64,000 nt of DNA from the NCBI RefSeq assembly GCF_006542665.1, contig NZ_AP019735.1:2232001-2296000 (forward strand), written 5' to 3'. The notes under the pieces are model-generated. The model saw only the letters and a list, made by a program, of their open reading frames with translations. It was not told the origin of the DNA and did no database searches. The DNA is from Alistipes communis. GTDB lineage: Bacteria; Bacteroidota; Bacteroidia; Bacteroidales; Rikenellaceae. Of this stretch, positions 17,998 through 26,310 are shown in pieces. Made by a program: the position numbers and the translations under genes. Numbering within the stretch: position 1 is the first letter of the stretch; every line of letters starts with the position of its first letter.

Positions 17998-18556
17998 ACC
18001 GGACGGGGAGTACCGGAGTCCGGTCTACGGCGTCCGGGCCGTTCCGGTGGAGAAGGTCGTGGCGAACAGCTACAACCCCAACGTCGTCGCGCCGCCCGAA
18101 ATGCGGCTGCTGGAACTGTCGATCTGGGAGGACGGCTATACGATGCCGTGCGTCTGCTACTACGATGCGGCGAACGACCGCTACGAACTCGTGGACGGCT
18201 ACCATCGTTACCTGGTGCTCAAAACCTCGAAGCGCATCTACGAGCGCGAACGGGGACTGCTGCCCGTGGCCGTGATCGACAAGGATCTGTCCGACCGCAT
18301 GGCGTCGACCATTCGCCACAATCGGGCGCGCGGCACGCACAACATCGAGCTGATGAGCGAGATCGTCGCCGAACTGACGCGGGCGCAGATGTCCGACCAG
18401 TGGATCATGCGCCATATCGGGATGGACCGCGACGAACTGCTGCGGCTCAAACAGATCACGGGGCTGGCCGCACTCTTCGCCGACAGAGAGTTCAGCCTCG
18501 GCGATGCCGACGAAGAGGCGGTCGGGGAGACGGCCGAAGCGCTCCTCCAACCGTGA
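17975..18556 (+). CDS. ibrB: ParB-like N-terminal domain protein (IbrB-like)
   Basis: A 193-aa protein with the ParB/sulfiredoxin-type motifs DGYHR (74-78) and TIRHNRARGTH (112-122) followed by a helical segment (about 125-165) that resembles the helix-turn-helix that follows ParB N-domains. ParB-like domains bind CTP or ATP, and some act as nucleases. Start overlaps IbrA by 23 bp. The stop is 10 bp from the stop of the convergent bile-salt-hydrolase-like gene, with no hairpin between them. Function is likely joint with IbrA, perhaps recognising DNA for it; not a chromosome-partition ParB, since no parA is nearby and the protein is short. Confidence 0.85.
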   Translation: MKRCYESEPDGEYRSPVYGVRAVPVEKVVANSYNPNVVAPPEMRLLELSIWEDGYTMPCVCYYDAANDRYELVDGYHRYLVLKTSKRIYERERGLLPVAVIDKDLSDRMASTIRHNRARGTHNIELMSEIVAELTRAQMSDQWIMRHIGMDRDELLRLKQITGLAALFADREFSLGDADEEAVGETAEALLQP

Positions 18557-18566
18557 CCCGTGCGTC

Positions 18567-19640
18567 TCAGTGCGTGACCGAGATCTTCACGACGGGCTGT
18601 TCGCGCACCTCGTCCAGCGGGTGGGACTGGTATTTCACCCGTCCGAAATCGATCTCCGCGAGGTCGATGCAGCGGATCGAATTGTCGTAGGCCGTCTTGT
18701 AGTAGACCCTGCGGTGGGTCAGGTCGATGGCGGAAGTCCACTGCGTGGCGCTCGGGATGTCGGGCGCGTCGCCCTGCGGGTGGTCGATGCCGATGGGGAT
18801 GTCGAAGCAGTTGAGCAGGTGGAAGCATTGCAGCACCGTTCCGAAGGCTGTGGCGCGCTGCGGCGCCGTGGCGCGGTAGAAGGCGGCGCGCACGAAACGC
18901 GAAGGCGGCGTCGCATCGCCCGGAATGCCCAGAAATCCCGAATTGCTGCCGGTGGGGCGCAGCGTGATGCCGCTCAGTTGTCGGACGGGAGCATCGCCGG
19001 GATAGAGGTTCACGTAGTTGTCGAGGTTCGTGAGCTGCCACTCGAAGCCCGGAGCGTTGGTGAGTACGCCGACCTCGTTCTCGTAGAAATGCGGCACGCC
19101 GTCGACGATTTCCAGCACGACCTGCCGTCCCGAAGCCTCTCCGATGCGCCAGTGCACGACCGAACTTTTTTCCAGCGCGACGATGCGCACCGATGCCACG
19201 GCGGCCTTCACTTCGTCGATCGTGGCGAATTGCGTCAGCATCCATGCCGCTACCTGCAAATCGGCCAGCGTGCGGTCGTTGCGGTCGGGGTCGTAGGATT
19301 CGTAGCCTCCGTATTGCGGGAAGAAGAAGAGACCGGCCGAGAGTCCCGCCTCGTTGATTCCCTCGGCGATGAACTCCTGCTGCTCCACGGCCAGCCCGAC
19401 CGTGCCGTATCGGGCGGTGAAGGCCAGTCCGTTCGCACCGGTCGGGGTGAACGACCGGAGCTGCTGGCCGCGCGGGATGACGACGTATTGGCTTCGGAGA
19501 ACGCCGCGCGACCATTCGATCGTGCGCGACTGCACGTAACTGCCGTCGGCGGCCGAGAGTGCGATGCCGGTGCAGGCGCTCGTCCGGTGAAGGCCGCAGC
19601 AGAGGGCGGCGATCGTCGATAACAGAATCGCTTTTTTCAT
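18567..19640 (-). CDS. Choloylglycine hydrolase family amidase (bile salt hydrolase / penicillin V acylase type)
   Basis: A 357-aa N-terminal-nucleophile hydrolase of linear amides. Starting at 19640 gives a signal peptide ending ...HRTSA, so cleavage exposes the catalytic Cys of CTGIAL as the new N-terminus. Other family residues are visible: SRTIEW, GINEAGL, VLTNAPGFEWQLTNLDNYVNL, GFLGIPGDATPPSRFVRAAF. The NAPGFEWQLTNL block and the signal peptide point to the Gram-negative (Bacteroidetes) group, which includes true conjugated-bile-salt hydrolases as well as acylases of other amides. It stands alone, without a bile transporter or dehydrogenase. An upstream in-frame ATG (19679) would bury the signal peptide and is less likely. 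Confidence 0.92.
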   Translation of the reverse strand: MKKAILLSTIAALCCGLHRTSACTGIALSAADGSYVQSRTIEWSRGVLRSQYVVIPRGQQLRSFTPTGANGLAFTARYGTVGLAVEQQEFIAEGINEAGLSAGLFFFPQYGGYESYDPDRNDRTLADLQVAAWMLTQFATIDEVKAAVASVRIVALEKSSVVHWRIGEASGRQVVLEIVDGVPHFYENEVGVLTNAPGFEWQLTNLDNYVNLYPGDAPVRQLSGITLRPTGSNSGFLGIPGDATPPSRFVRAAFYRATAPQRATAFGTVLQCFHLLNCFDIPIGIDHPQGDAPDIPSATQWTSAIDLTHRRVYYKTAYDNSIRCIDLAEIDFGRVKYQSHPLDEVREQPVVKISVTH

Positions 19641-19767
19641 AATTTTACAGGGGTTTAGGTTGTTTCGTTCAAATTCCATGCAAACCGTGCGGGTTACAGT
19701 GCGGAAGCGGGGCCGTATTTCCTCCGCCGGCGATCCCGTTCCGAAGAGGCGGGGCGCCTCCGGCGGT

Positions 19768-20838
19768 TCAAGGGTTCCGCCGTCCGGCAGCGGGGTCGGG
19801 AACGGACATCGGGTGCGCGGCGAACCACGCGATGAAGTCCTGCCATTGTACGGCGTGTTCGTCCCGCCACTGCCGGAACTCGTCGGGAAATCCCTGTGAA
19901 AGCACCCAGTAGTTGTAGGGTCTCATCATGCCCGCCTCTTTGACCTGCCGCTGGTAATCCATCAGCGGCCGTGCCGCGTCGTCGTCGAAAAGCATCCGGT
20001 CGTATTTCTCGAAGTAACGGTCGACGAACCGTTCGCGCATGTCGCTCAGCACGTCCAGCGTCAGGCTGTCGGGAATGCCGTCTGCCGTCAGTGCCGCCCG
20101 TGCGGCGACTTCGAAGACGGCCGTCCCGAACGGAATCCGCAGGCGCAGTCCCTCCCGTGCGACGCGGCCGTTGCGGCTGAAAGTCATGCGTACGGCCGTG
20201 TCGCCTTCGATGCGGATGTTGTCGCGGTAGGTCCGCGCGAGCGTTTCGCTCATGGCGGAGGTGCGTCCGGAGCCCCGTTCGAGGTTCATGAACAGTTCGC
20301 CCCAGACGAGTGTCCAGACCGGTTCGGTCGAGATCGCGTAGAGCAGGGCCAGGCTGCGGTAGTTCGACGGGTGGGCGGGATCGACCGTGGCGCCGCGGCG
20401 GTAGCAGGCGAGGGCGCGGTCGTACTGTCGTTCGGCGTAGGCGATATTGCCCAGTTCGAGGTAGAGCCGTCCGGCGTCGGGGTTCTCACGCAGCCCCTTT
20501 TCATAGGTCTTGACGGCACGTTTGCGGTCGCCTGCCATGTCGTAGGCGTTGCCGAGCAGCTGGTAGAGCGGCGGGTAGTCCTTGCGCTTGATGCGGCGCA
20601 GCACTTCGACGGCCTCTTCATAGCGCTCCTGCATGTAGAGCAGGTAGCCCGTTTCGTAATTGGCCAGGAAGTTTTTCGGATCGGCGGCCAGCACGGATTC
20701 CAGCAGCCGTGCGGCTTCGTCGTAGTCGCCGTCGTCCATCCGTTCGACGGCGCGGGCGATGCGTTCGTCGCGGGGCGTCTGCGCCGAGGCGGTCCCGATA
20801 CAGAACAGCGACAGGAGTGCGAGTAGGTGCGTTTTCAT
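19768..20838 (-). CDS. Secreted TPR-repeat protein
   Basis: A 356-aa exported protein: signal peptide MKTHLLALLSLFCIGTASAQ, then about four tetratricopeptide repeats (about 22-165; DYDEAARLLESVLAADPKNFLANYETGYLL and following). A C-terminal half of about 190 residues is rich in beta-strand and resembles DUF4919-type proteins. The start at 20838 is preferred over 20862 because the promoter -7 box lies at 20860-20867. No enzymatic motif. Probably a periplasmic or surface scaffold; function unknown. Confidence 0.85.
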   Translation of the reverse strand: MKTHLLALLSLFCIGTASAQTPRDERIARAVERMDDGDYDEAARLLESVLAADPKNFLANYETGYLLYMQERYEEAVEVLRRIKRKDYPPLYQLLGNAYDMAGDRKRAVKTYEKGLRENPDAGRLYLELGNIAYAERQYDRALACYRRGATVDPAHPSNYRSLALLYAISTEPVWTLVWGELFMNLERGSGRTSAMSETLARTYRDNIRIEGDTAVRMTFSRNGRVAREGLRLRIPFGTAVFEVAARAALTADGIPDSLTLDVLSDMRERFVDRYFEKYDRMLFDDDAARPLMDYQRQVKEAGMMRPYNYWVLSQGFPDEFRQWRDEHAVQWQDFIAWFAAHPMSVPDPAAGRRNP

Positions 20839-20859
20839 TACGCGGAGGGTTTGTCGTCT

Positions 20860-20867
20860 CAAATATA
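20860..20867 (-). promoter_or_regulatory. -7 promoter element of the TPR gene
   Basis: TATATTTG on the minus strand, full consensus, 21 nt before the chosen start codon. A clear -33 TTTG is not seen. Confidence 0.5.
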
Positions 20868-21098
20868 TCGTTTTTTTGCGAATATTCGCCCCGTCCGGCT
20901 GCGGAATCGGATCGCGGCGGCCGGACGGGGCGGGGCGCGATGCGGCATTCCGGTGTCCCCTGCTATTTGGTTAATTTGTTGTTATGTAATATTTTACTTT
21001 GTTTCGAGTGCGGAACGGGCCGTCCGGATCCGATTCAGCCTTTTTATATTAGGATTGAGCCTTTCGTCTTCCGGTGCCCCGATACGGGGGCGGAAAAG

Positions 21099-21129
21099 TT
21101 TCACGGTTCGGATTTTTTCGTTATCTTTG
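21099..21129 (+). promoter_or_regulatory. Candidate promoter of the small secreted-protein gene
   Basis: TTTC (21099-21102), 19 bp, then TATCTTTG (21122-21129). The -7 box is a full match. The start codon lies only 6 nt after it, so the mRNA would be nearly or fully leaderless if both calls are right. Confidence 0.4.
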
Positions 21130-21135
21130 CTCTCG

Positions 21136-21546
21136 ATGCATAAATGGCTCACCATATTGCTTGCTTGTATCGCCGTCCTGTCGGGCGGCGGGGAGGTTAC
21201 GGCCTCCGCATCGTCCGCTGTGAAGCGGTCGGTGGCGGTCGCTTCACAGCCGGCGTCGCAGGAGCGTGAATTCAGGGTCGGCAGGCAGAGGCTCGTCGAC
21301 TCGATTGCGGAGTACGCTTCCAATCCGGCGCATTCCGACTGCGGGCCTGAGACGTTCGGCCGTTTGCTGCGGTGTCCCGTAACCGCTCCTTCCGGAATCC
21401 ATTTCATGCGTTGCGGCGGTCTGTCCGAGGTTTCGTCGGACGATGTCCGGTGCCGTATCTTTTCTCATTTCAACACGCGGATACCTTGTGCCGTACTGCA
21501 TCCGGTGGACTATTACGTCTTCCGTATGCGTCGGCTGCTTATTTGA
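21136..21546 (+). CDS. Small secreted protein of unknown function (tentative)
   Basis: A possible 136-aa protein with a credible signal peptide (MHKWLTILLACIAVLSGGGE...ASA) and a -7 promoter box just upstream. After the signal the sequence has no recognisable domain; four Cys are spread through it. It is not matched on the other strand by a better gene. It resembles the small exported proteins of about 100-140 aa common in Bacteroidales, but I cannot assign a family. Moderate doubt that it is translated. Confidence 0.42.
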   Translation: MHKWLTILLACIAVLSGGGEVTASASSAVKRSVAVASQPASQEREFRVGRQRLVDSIAEYASNPAHSDCGPETFGRLLRCPVTAPSGIHFMRCGGLSEVSSDDVRCRIFSHFNTRIPCAVLHPVDYYVFRMRRLLI

Positions 21547-21688
21547 CCTTTCCCGTTCGTTATCGGTCGACGGATTGGGATGCGCTCCCTGAAACGCAGG
21601 GAGTTTTCGAATTGTCGGGAAGTGCGGAGCGATCCGGCGGATTCCCCCGAAGGGTGTCTCCGCAGAAGTCGTCCCTCTTTCCCGAAAG

Positions 21689-21766
21689 GTTCATTTTCAT
21701 GCACCTTTTCCCGCCTTGGCATAATCCGTACAAGCGTGATTCTGCGCTCGGCTTATCGAAAAGGTT
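21689..21766 (+). repeat. 80-bp interspersed repeat, copy A
   Basis: One of three related 78-81 bp segments (others at 45789-45868 and 48001-48081), all in plus orientation. Shared core: CCTTTTCCCGCC, then GGCATA, then CTCGGCTTATCGAAAAGG. The ends can pair (CCTTTTC with GAAAAGG). This copy lies directly before the start of the next gene, and its central hairpin has decayed. Confidence 0.8.
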
Positions 21767-21783
21767 AAATAAGTAGTATCGTT

Positions 21784-22299
21784 ATGAATAAGAATCAAAT
21801 GGCGGAGCTGCTTTATGCGCTGCCGGACGGGGTCGTCGTCAAAGGACGCAAATCGAAAGTCGTACCCCTTTGTCTGACGCTTGCGGGCGTCGTATTGTTG
21901 GTCGTAAACGGTCTGTTGCCCGCAACGGCGGGGTATGAAGACCTGAAATCGGCGCTGGTGCTTTTCGGCGGCGTAATCTTTGCAACGGGCGTACTGCTGT
22001 TGCTCGTCCGGCTCTTCGGCGACAGCGGAGTGCCGCTCTACGGCGAGAATCGCGTGCCGCTGGTCTGGTCGGAACGCTATTATCCCAAATCGGCCGCCTC
22101 CGCCGTGGCCGACTGCCTGACGCGTCACGACTGGGCGCGCCTGCGCAGCATCGCTCAGAGCCAGGTCCCTGCCATCCGGCTCGTGGCCTACCATACGCCC
22201 GACGAGGGGTTCGTGGCCTGCCAGGCGTTCGAATACGTCGAGTTGGAGGAGCGGCCCCTCACGGAGTTGCACATCGTGCGTTCCGGCCACGAGGCGTAG
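21784..22299 (+). CDS. Two-helix membrane protein of unknown function
   Basis: A 171-aa protein with two hydrophobic segments (about 27-46, LCLTLAGVVLLVVNGLLP, and about 58-78, LVLFGGVIFATGVLLLLVRL) and a cytosolic C-terminal domain of about 90 residues (WSERYYPKSAASAVADCLTRHDWARLRSIAQSQVPAIRLVAYHTPDEGFVACQAFEYVELEERPL with polar, regular secondary structure). No known family recognised. A hairpin (22321-22353) separates it from the antiporter gene. Confidence 0.75.
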   Translation: MNKNQMAELLYALPDGVVVKGRKSKVVPLCLTLAGVVLLVVNGLLPATAGYEDLKSALVLFGGVIFATGVLLLLVRLFGDSGVPLYGENRVPLVWSERYYPKSAASAVADCLTRHDWARLRSIAQSQVPAIRLVAYHTPDEGFVACQAFEYVELEERPLTELHIVRSGHEA

Positions 22300-22320
22300 C
22301 GGAGTACGTCGTTATGCGGC

Positions 22321-22353
22321 GGAACCGGACGGTGTGCGGCATCGTCCGGTTCC
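22321..22353. terminator. Hairpin between membrane protein and antiporter
   Basis: An 11-bp perfect stem (GGAACCGGACG / CGTCCGGTTCC) with an 11-nt loop, 21 bp after the stop of the upstream gene. There is no U-run, so termination efficiency is uncertain. Confidence 0.5.
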
Positions 22354-22401
22354 CCGCGATTTCGGGAGCCGGCCGGATTGTTGGAAATAAATGAAATAGA
22401 T

Positions 22402-23871
22402 ATGTTGTTAACCACTGAGAATATCATTTTGATCGGGGCGTTGCTGCTGCTGGTTTCCGTCTTTGCCGGAAAAGTGGCCTACCGTTTCGGCGCTCCGGCC
22501 CTGTTGCTGTTTCTCGGCGTCGGCATGTTGTTCGGGTTGAGGCTCATCTCCTTCAATTCGGCTCCCGTGGCTCAGTTCGTGGGCATGGTGGCGTTGTGCA
22601 TCATTCTTTTTTCGGGCGGTATGGACACCCGTTACCGCGCCATTCGTCCCGTGATCGGGCCCGGCGTGGTGCTGGCCACCGTCGGTGTGGCGCTGACGGC
22701 GCTGATCGTGGCGGGGTTCGTCTACGTGGTGGCGCCGTGGTGCAATGCCGAGATGTCGTTCCTGCTGGCGCTGCTCTTTGCCGCCACCATGTCGTCGACC
22801 GACTCGGCGTCGGTCTTCTCGATCCTGCGCAGCCGCAGGCAGGGGTTGAGCGAGAATCTGAAACCGTTGCTGGAGCTCGAAAGCGGCAGTAACGACCCGA
22901 TGGCCTATATTCTGACCATTTTGCTGGTCGGGCTGCTGACGCCGGGCGAAAGCATGGGCTTCGGTACGAGCCTGCTGCTCTTCGTGGTGGGGATGACGCT
23001 CGGCGTCGTGGCAGGGTATGCGTTCGGCCGTCTGGCCGTCTGGACGATCAACCGGATCAATATCGAAAACCAGTCGCTCTACGCCGTACTGCTGCTGGCG
23101 TTCGTCTTCCTGACCTTCTCGGTGACCGACCTGATCCGCGGCAACGGCTATCTGGCCGTCTATGTCGCGGGACTGGTTGTGGGGAACTATCCGATCGTTC
23201 ACAAGAAGACGCTCGGAACGTTTTTCGACGGCTTCACGTGGCTGTTTCAGGTGATCCTTTTCGTCACGCTGGGACTGCTGGTCAATATCGACGAACTGTT
23301 GCAGCCCGAGGTGCTGCTGCTGGGCGGCCTGACGGGTCTGTTCATGATCCTCGTCGCACGTCCCGCCGCGGTCTTCCTCTCGCTGCTGCCGTTCCGCAAG
23401 TTCACCACCCGCGCCCGCCTCTACGTTTCGTGGGTGGGGCTGCGCGGCGCCGTGCCGATCATCTTCGCCACCTATCCCGTCGTGGCCGGCGTGGAGGATT
23501 CGAGCCTGCTGTTCAACATCGTCTTTTTCGTGACGCTGTTGTCGCTGGTCGTGCAGGGTACGACGGTCAGTCTGATGGCCGAATGGCTGGGGTTGGCCTA
23601 TCCCGAACGGGAACGCATTTTCAACGACGAAGTGATGAACCGCATGCTCGACGATGCGACGACCGAGCTGACCGTCACCGAAGCGATGTTGGAGCCGGGA
23701 CACCACTTGCGCGACATCGTGCTGCCTGCGGCGACGCTGGTGGTGATGGTGGCGCGCGACGGGACGTTTTTCGTCCCCAAGGGCAATTCGGTGCTCCGCG
23801 TGGGCGACAAGCTGCTGGTGGTGACCGAGAACAAGTCGGAGGTGAAGTCGGTCGTCCAGCCGCAGGAGTGA
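22402..23871 (+). CDS. K+/H+ (cation:proton) antiporter, CPA1 family with TrkA-C domain
   Basis: A 489-aa inner-membrane protein with about 12-13 transmembrane segments and family blocks ALLFAATMSSTDSASVFSILR, ELESGSNDPMAYILT (the Asp-bearing ion site) and WVGLRGAVPIIFATYP. A TrkA-C (RCK C-terminal) domain is at about 400-485 (EAMLEPGHHLRDIVLPAATLVVMVARDGTFFVPKGNSVLRVGDKLLVVT). This architecture matches NhaP2/CvrA potassium/proton antiporters used in pH and osmotic homeostasis. Start at the ATG (22402) rather than the TTG 8 codons earlier. Confidence 0.92.
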   Translation: MLLTTENIILIGALLLLVSVFAGKVAYRFGAPALLLFLGVGMLFGLRLISFNSAPVAQFVGMVALCIILFSGGMDTRYRAIRPVIGPGVVLATVGVALTALIVAGFVYVVAPWCNAEMSFLLALLFAATMSSTDSASVFSILRSRRQGLSENLKPLLELESGSNDPMAYILTILLVGLLTPGESMGFGTSLLLFVVGMTLGVVAGYAFGRLAVWTINRINIENQSLYAVLLLAFVFLTFSVTDLIRGNGYLAVYVAGLVVGNYPIVHKKTLGTFFDGFTWLFQVILFVTLGLLVNIDELLQPEVLLLGGLTGLFMILVARPAAVFLSLLPFRKFTTRARLYVSWVGLRGAVPIIFATYPVVAGVEDSSLLFNIVFFVTLLSLVVQGTTVSLMAEWLGLAYPERERIFNDEVMNRMLDDATTELTVTEAMLEPGHHLRDIVLPAATLVVMVARDGTFFVPKGNSVLRVGDKLLVVTENKSEVKSVVQPQE

Positions 23872-23900
23872 AGCGGCGGGCGACGGGCCGCCGAACAGAA

Positions 23901-23938
23901 AATCCGCCCCTTCCGCATTTTTGCGGAAGGGGCGGATT
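23901..23938. terminator. Bidirectional terminator between antiporter and his operon
   Basis: A 17-bp perfect stem (AATCCGCCCCTTCCGCA and its complement) with a 4-nt loop. On the minus strand it is followed by TTCTGTT, so it best serves the end of the his operon (hisIE stop at 24089), while also ending the convergent antiporter transcript. Confidence 0.8.
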
Positions 23939-24088
23939 CCCGTATGGACTTGTCCGCCTGTTCGGCGGCTGTCGGAGCGGCATGGGCCTCGGCGGGTTGC
24001 AGGCTGCCGCACGGGGCGGCGGCCTTCCTGCCGGGCGGCGCGATGCGTGCAGTAGGGAGGGCCGCGGGGGAGGGCTTTCGGCGGACGA

Positions 24089-24709
24089 CTATGCGTGGCG
24101 TGCCGATAGTTCCCGTTCGAGGTCGGCGATCGAACACCCCGTGGCTTCGAGCAGGACGAGCAGGTGGTAGACCAGATCGGAGGCTTCGTAGATCATCGCC
24201 TCGCGGTTGCCGGCGACGGCCTCGATGACCGTCTCGACGGCCTCCTCGCCGACCTTCTGGGCGATCTTGTTCACGCCGTGCGTGAAGAGCCGCGCCGTGT
24301 AGGAGCCTTCGGGCATCGCGGCGTGGCGCTGGCGGACGACGGCTTGCAGGCGGCGGATGAACCCCTCGGTTTCGGGGACGGCCTCGCCGAAGCAGCTCTG
24401 CGTTCCCGTGTGGCAGGTGGGGCCGTGGGGAACGGTGCGGATCAGCAGCGTGTCGCGGTCGCAGTCGGCCGCCACCGAGACGATGTCGAGCCGGTTGCCG
24501 CTGGTTTCGCCCTTCGTCCAGAGGCACTGCCGCGTGCGGCTGTAAAAGGTGACGCGCCCCTCGGTGAGGCTCTTTTCGTAGGCTTCGCGGTTCATGTAGC
24601 CGAGCATCAGCACTTGCAGGGTGCGGTCGTCCTGCACGATGGCGGGGATCAGCCCGTCGGCCTGCTTGCCGACGGCGAGTTCCTCAAAGGGAATGGCTTC
24701 GATTTTCAT
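24089..24709 (-). CDS. hisI: Phosphoribosyl-AMP cyclohydrolase / phosphoribosyl-ATP pyrophosphatase
   Basis: Bifunctional HisIE of 206 aa catalysing steps 2 and 3 of histidine synthesis. The N-terminal cyclohydrolase (about 1-115) has LGYMNREAYEKSL, SRTRQCLWTKGETSGN and the metal-binding DCDRDTLL / GPTCHTG Cys and His. The C-terminal pyrophosphatase (about 118-206) has KIAQKVGEEAVETVIEA and the EASDLVYHLLVLL helix. It is the last gene of the his operon, separated from hisF by 134 bp with no visible gene or strong hairpin. Terminator at 23901-23938. Confidence 0.96.
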   Translation of the reverse strand: MKIEAIPFEELAVGKQADGLIPAIVQDDRTLQVLMLGYMNREAYEKSLTEGRVTFYSRTRQCLWTKGETSGNRLDIVSVAADCDRDTLLIRTVPHGPTCHTGTQSCFGEAVPETEGFIRRLQAVVRQRHAAMPEGSYTARLFTHGVNKIAQKVGEEAVETVIEAVAGNREAMIYEASDLVYHLLVLLEATGCSIADLERELSARHA

Positions 24710-24843
24710 GGTGTTTCTCGTTTATGCTTCTCCGCATGGTCGTCTGTCGTCCTGTTTCGATGTCGGCGGTCCGCCGCATGGGGCGGCGCATCGGGTGCCG
24801 AAGAGGGATGTCTTGCGGATGGGCGGTTTCTTTTTTCGGGTTG

Positions 24844-25596
24844 TTATAATCTTACGGGAATATTGCGTGCACGGAGTTCGCGTTTGAGCACGGGGATCGG
24901 AATCTCGCCGTAGTGGAAGATGCTGGCTGCCAGCGCCGCATCGGCGCGTCCGAGCGTCAGCACGTCGGCGATGTGCTGCACCGATCCCGCGCCGCCCGAG
25001 GCGATGACGGGGACGGGCAGGAGCGACAACTGCGCGAAGGTGTCGCAGGGATAGCCGTTGCGCGTGCCGTCGTGGTCCATCGAGGTGAAGAGGATTTCGC
25101 CCGCGCCGCGCCGGCAGGCCTCCTCGGCCCATGCGAAGAGCTCGCGGTCGGTGAGGCGGCGCCCGCCGTGGGTGGTGACGCGCCAGCGGCCGTCGATTCT
25201 TCGGGCGTCGATGGCCACCGTGACGAACTGCGAGCCGTACTTCGCCGCTACGGCGTCGATGAGCGAGGGATCGGCCACGGCGGCGCTGTTGACGGTGATC
25301 TTGTCGGCGCCGGCGTCCAGGAGCCGTCCGGCGTCGTCGACCGAGGCGATGCCCCCGCCGACGGTGAAGGGGATGTCGATGCGTGCGGCGATGCGCGACA
25401 CCAGTCCGGTGAAGGTGCGGCGACCTTCGGCCGTGGCGCTGATGTCGAGGTAGACCAGCTCGTCGGCACCTTCGGCGGCGTAGCGGGCGCCCAGCTCCAC
25501 CGGATCGCCCACACTGCGCAGGTCGGTGAAATTGACGCCCTTGACCGTCCGGCCGTCGCGGATGTCCAGGCAGGGGATTATTCGTTTGGCAAGCAT
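24844..25596 (-). CDS. hisF: Imidazole glycerol phosphate synthase cyclase subunit
   Basis: A 250-aa (beta/alpha)8 barrel that makes imidazole glycerol phosphate and AICAR from PRFAR using ammonia from HisH. Catalytic Asp residues are in CLDIRDG (near residue 11) and VAIDARR (near 130). Phosphate-binding loops are VGGGIASVDD and ASGGAGSVQHI. The start at 25596 (MLAKRIIPCLDI) overlaps the end of hisA by 19 bp, showing tight operon packing. Confidence 0.97.
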   Translation of the reverse strand: MLAKRIIPCLDIRDGRTVKGVNFTDLRSVGDPVELGARYAAEGADELVYLDISATAEGRRTFTGLVSRIAARIDIPFTVGGGIASVDDAGRLLDAGADKITVNSAAVADPSLIDAVAAKYGSQFVTVAIDARRIDGRWRVTTHGGRRLTDRELFAWAEEACRRGAGEILFTSMDHDGTRNGYPCDTFAQLSLLPVPVIASGGAGSVQHIADVLTLGRADAALAASIFHYGEIPIPVLKRELRARNIPVRL

Positions 25597-26309
25597 CGTC
25601 CGAGATCTTCGAGGGTGATACGTCCTTCGTAGAGCGCCTTGCCGACGATGACGCTGCGCAGCCCCGCGCGGTCGAGAGCCGTGAGGTCGCCGAGCGTTGC
25701 GATACCGCCGCTGACGGTGATCTCCACGTCGGGAAATTCCGCTTGGAGGGCGGCGTAGAACGATGTCGCGGGGCCGCAGAGCATTCCGTCGCGGGCGATG
25801 TCGGTGCAGATGACCTGCTGCAATCCCTGCTTCCGGAAGCGGCCGATCAGTTCGGCCGCTCCCAGCGGCGTCTCCTCCGACCAGCCTGCGATGGCGATCC
25901 GTCCGTCGCGCAGGTCGGCGCCGAGAATCAGGCGCTCGCCGCCGAACTCCGCCAGCCACGCGGCCAGGCAGTCGGGTTCGCGCACGGCGACGCTGCCGCA
26001 GACGGCGCGTCTGGCTCCCGCCGAGAAGACGTCGCAGAGCGCCGTGCGGCTTTTGATGCCGCCGCCGTACTGGATTTCGAGCCGCGTGCGTGCGGCGATG
26101 CGTTCGAGCACTTTCAGGTTGGCCGGACGCTGCGTCCGGGCGCCGTCCAGATCGACCATGTGCAGCCGCCGCAGCCCCGCCGCTTCGAAGCGCAGGGCCG
26201 TGTCGAGCGGGTCGCGGCCGTAGGTCGTGCGGCGGTCGTAGTCGCCCTGTGCGAGTCGCACGCAGGCGCCGTCGATCAGATCCATCGCGGGAATGATTTC
26301 GATATTCAT
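25578..26309 (-). CDS. hisA: ProFAR isomerase (phosphoribosylformimino-AICAR-P isomerase)
   Basis: A 243-aa barrel enzyme isomerising ProFAR to PRFAR. It is homologous to HisF, and the matching blocks are visible: PAMDLIDGACVRL with the catalytic Asp near residue 9, QYGGGIKSR, CTDIARDGML and VSGGIATLGD. One base separates it from the hisH stop; its 3' end overlaps hisF by 19 bp. Confidence 0.97.
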   Translation of the reverse strand: MNIEIIPAMDLIDGACVRLAQGDYDRRTTYGRDPLDTALRFEAAGLRRLHMVDLDGARTQRPANLKVLERIAARTRLEIQYGGGIKSRTALCDVFSAGARRAVCGSVAVREPDCLAAWLAEFGGERLILGADLRDGRIAIAGWSEETPLGAAELIGRFRKQGLQQVICTDIARDGMLCGPATSFYAALQAEFPDVEITVSGGIATLGDLTALDRAGLRSVIVGKALYEGRITLEDLGRCLPNE

Positions 26310-26310
26310 C

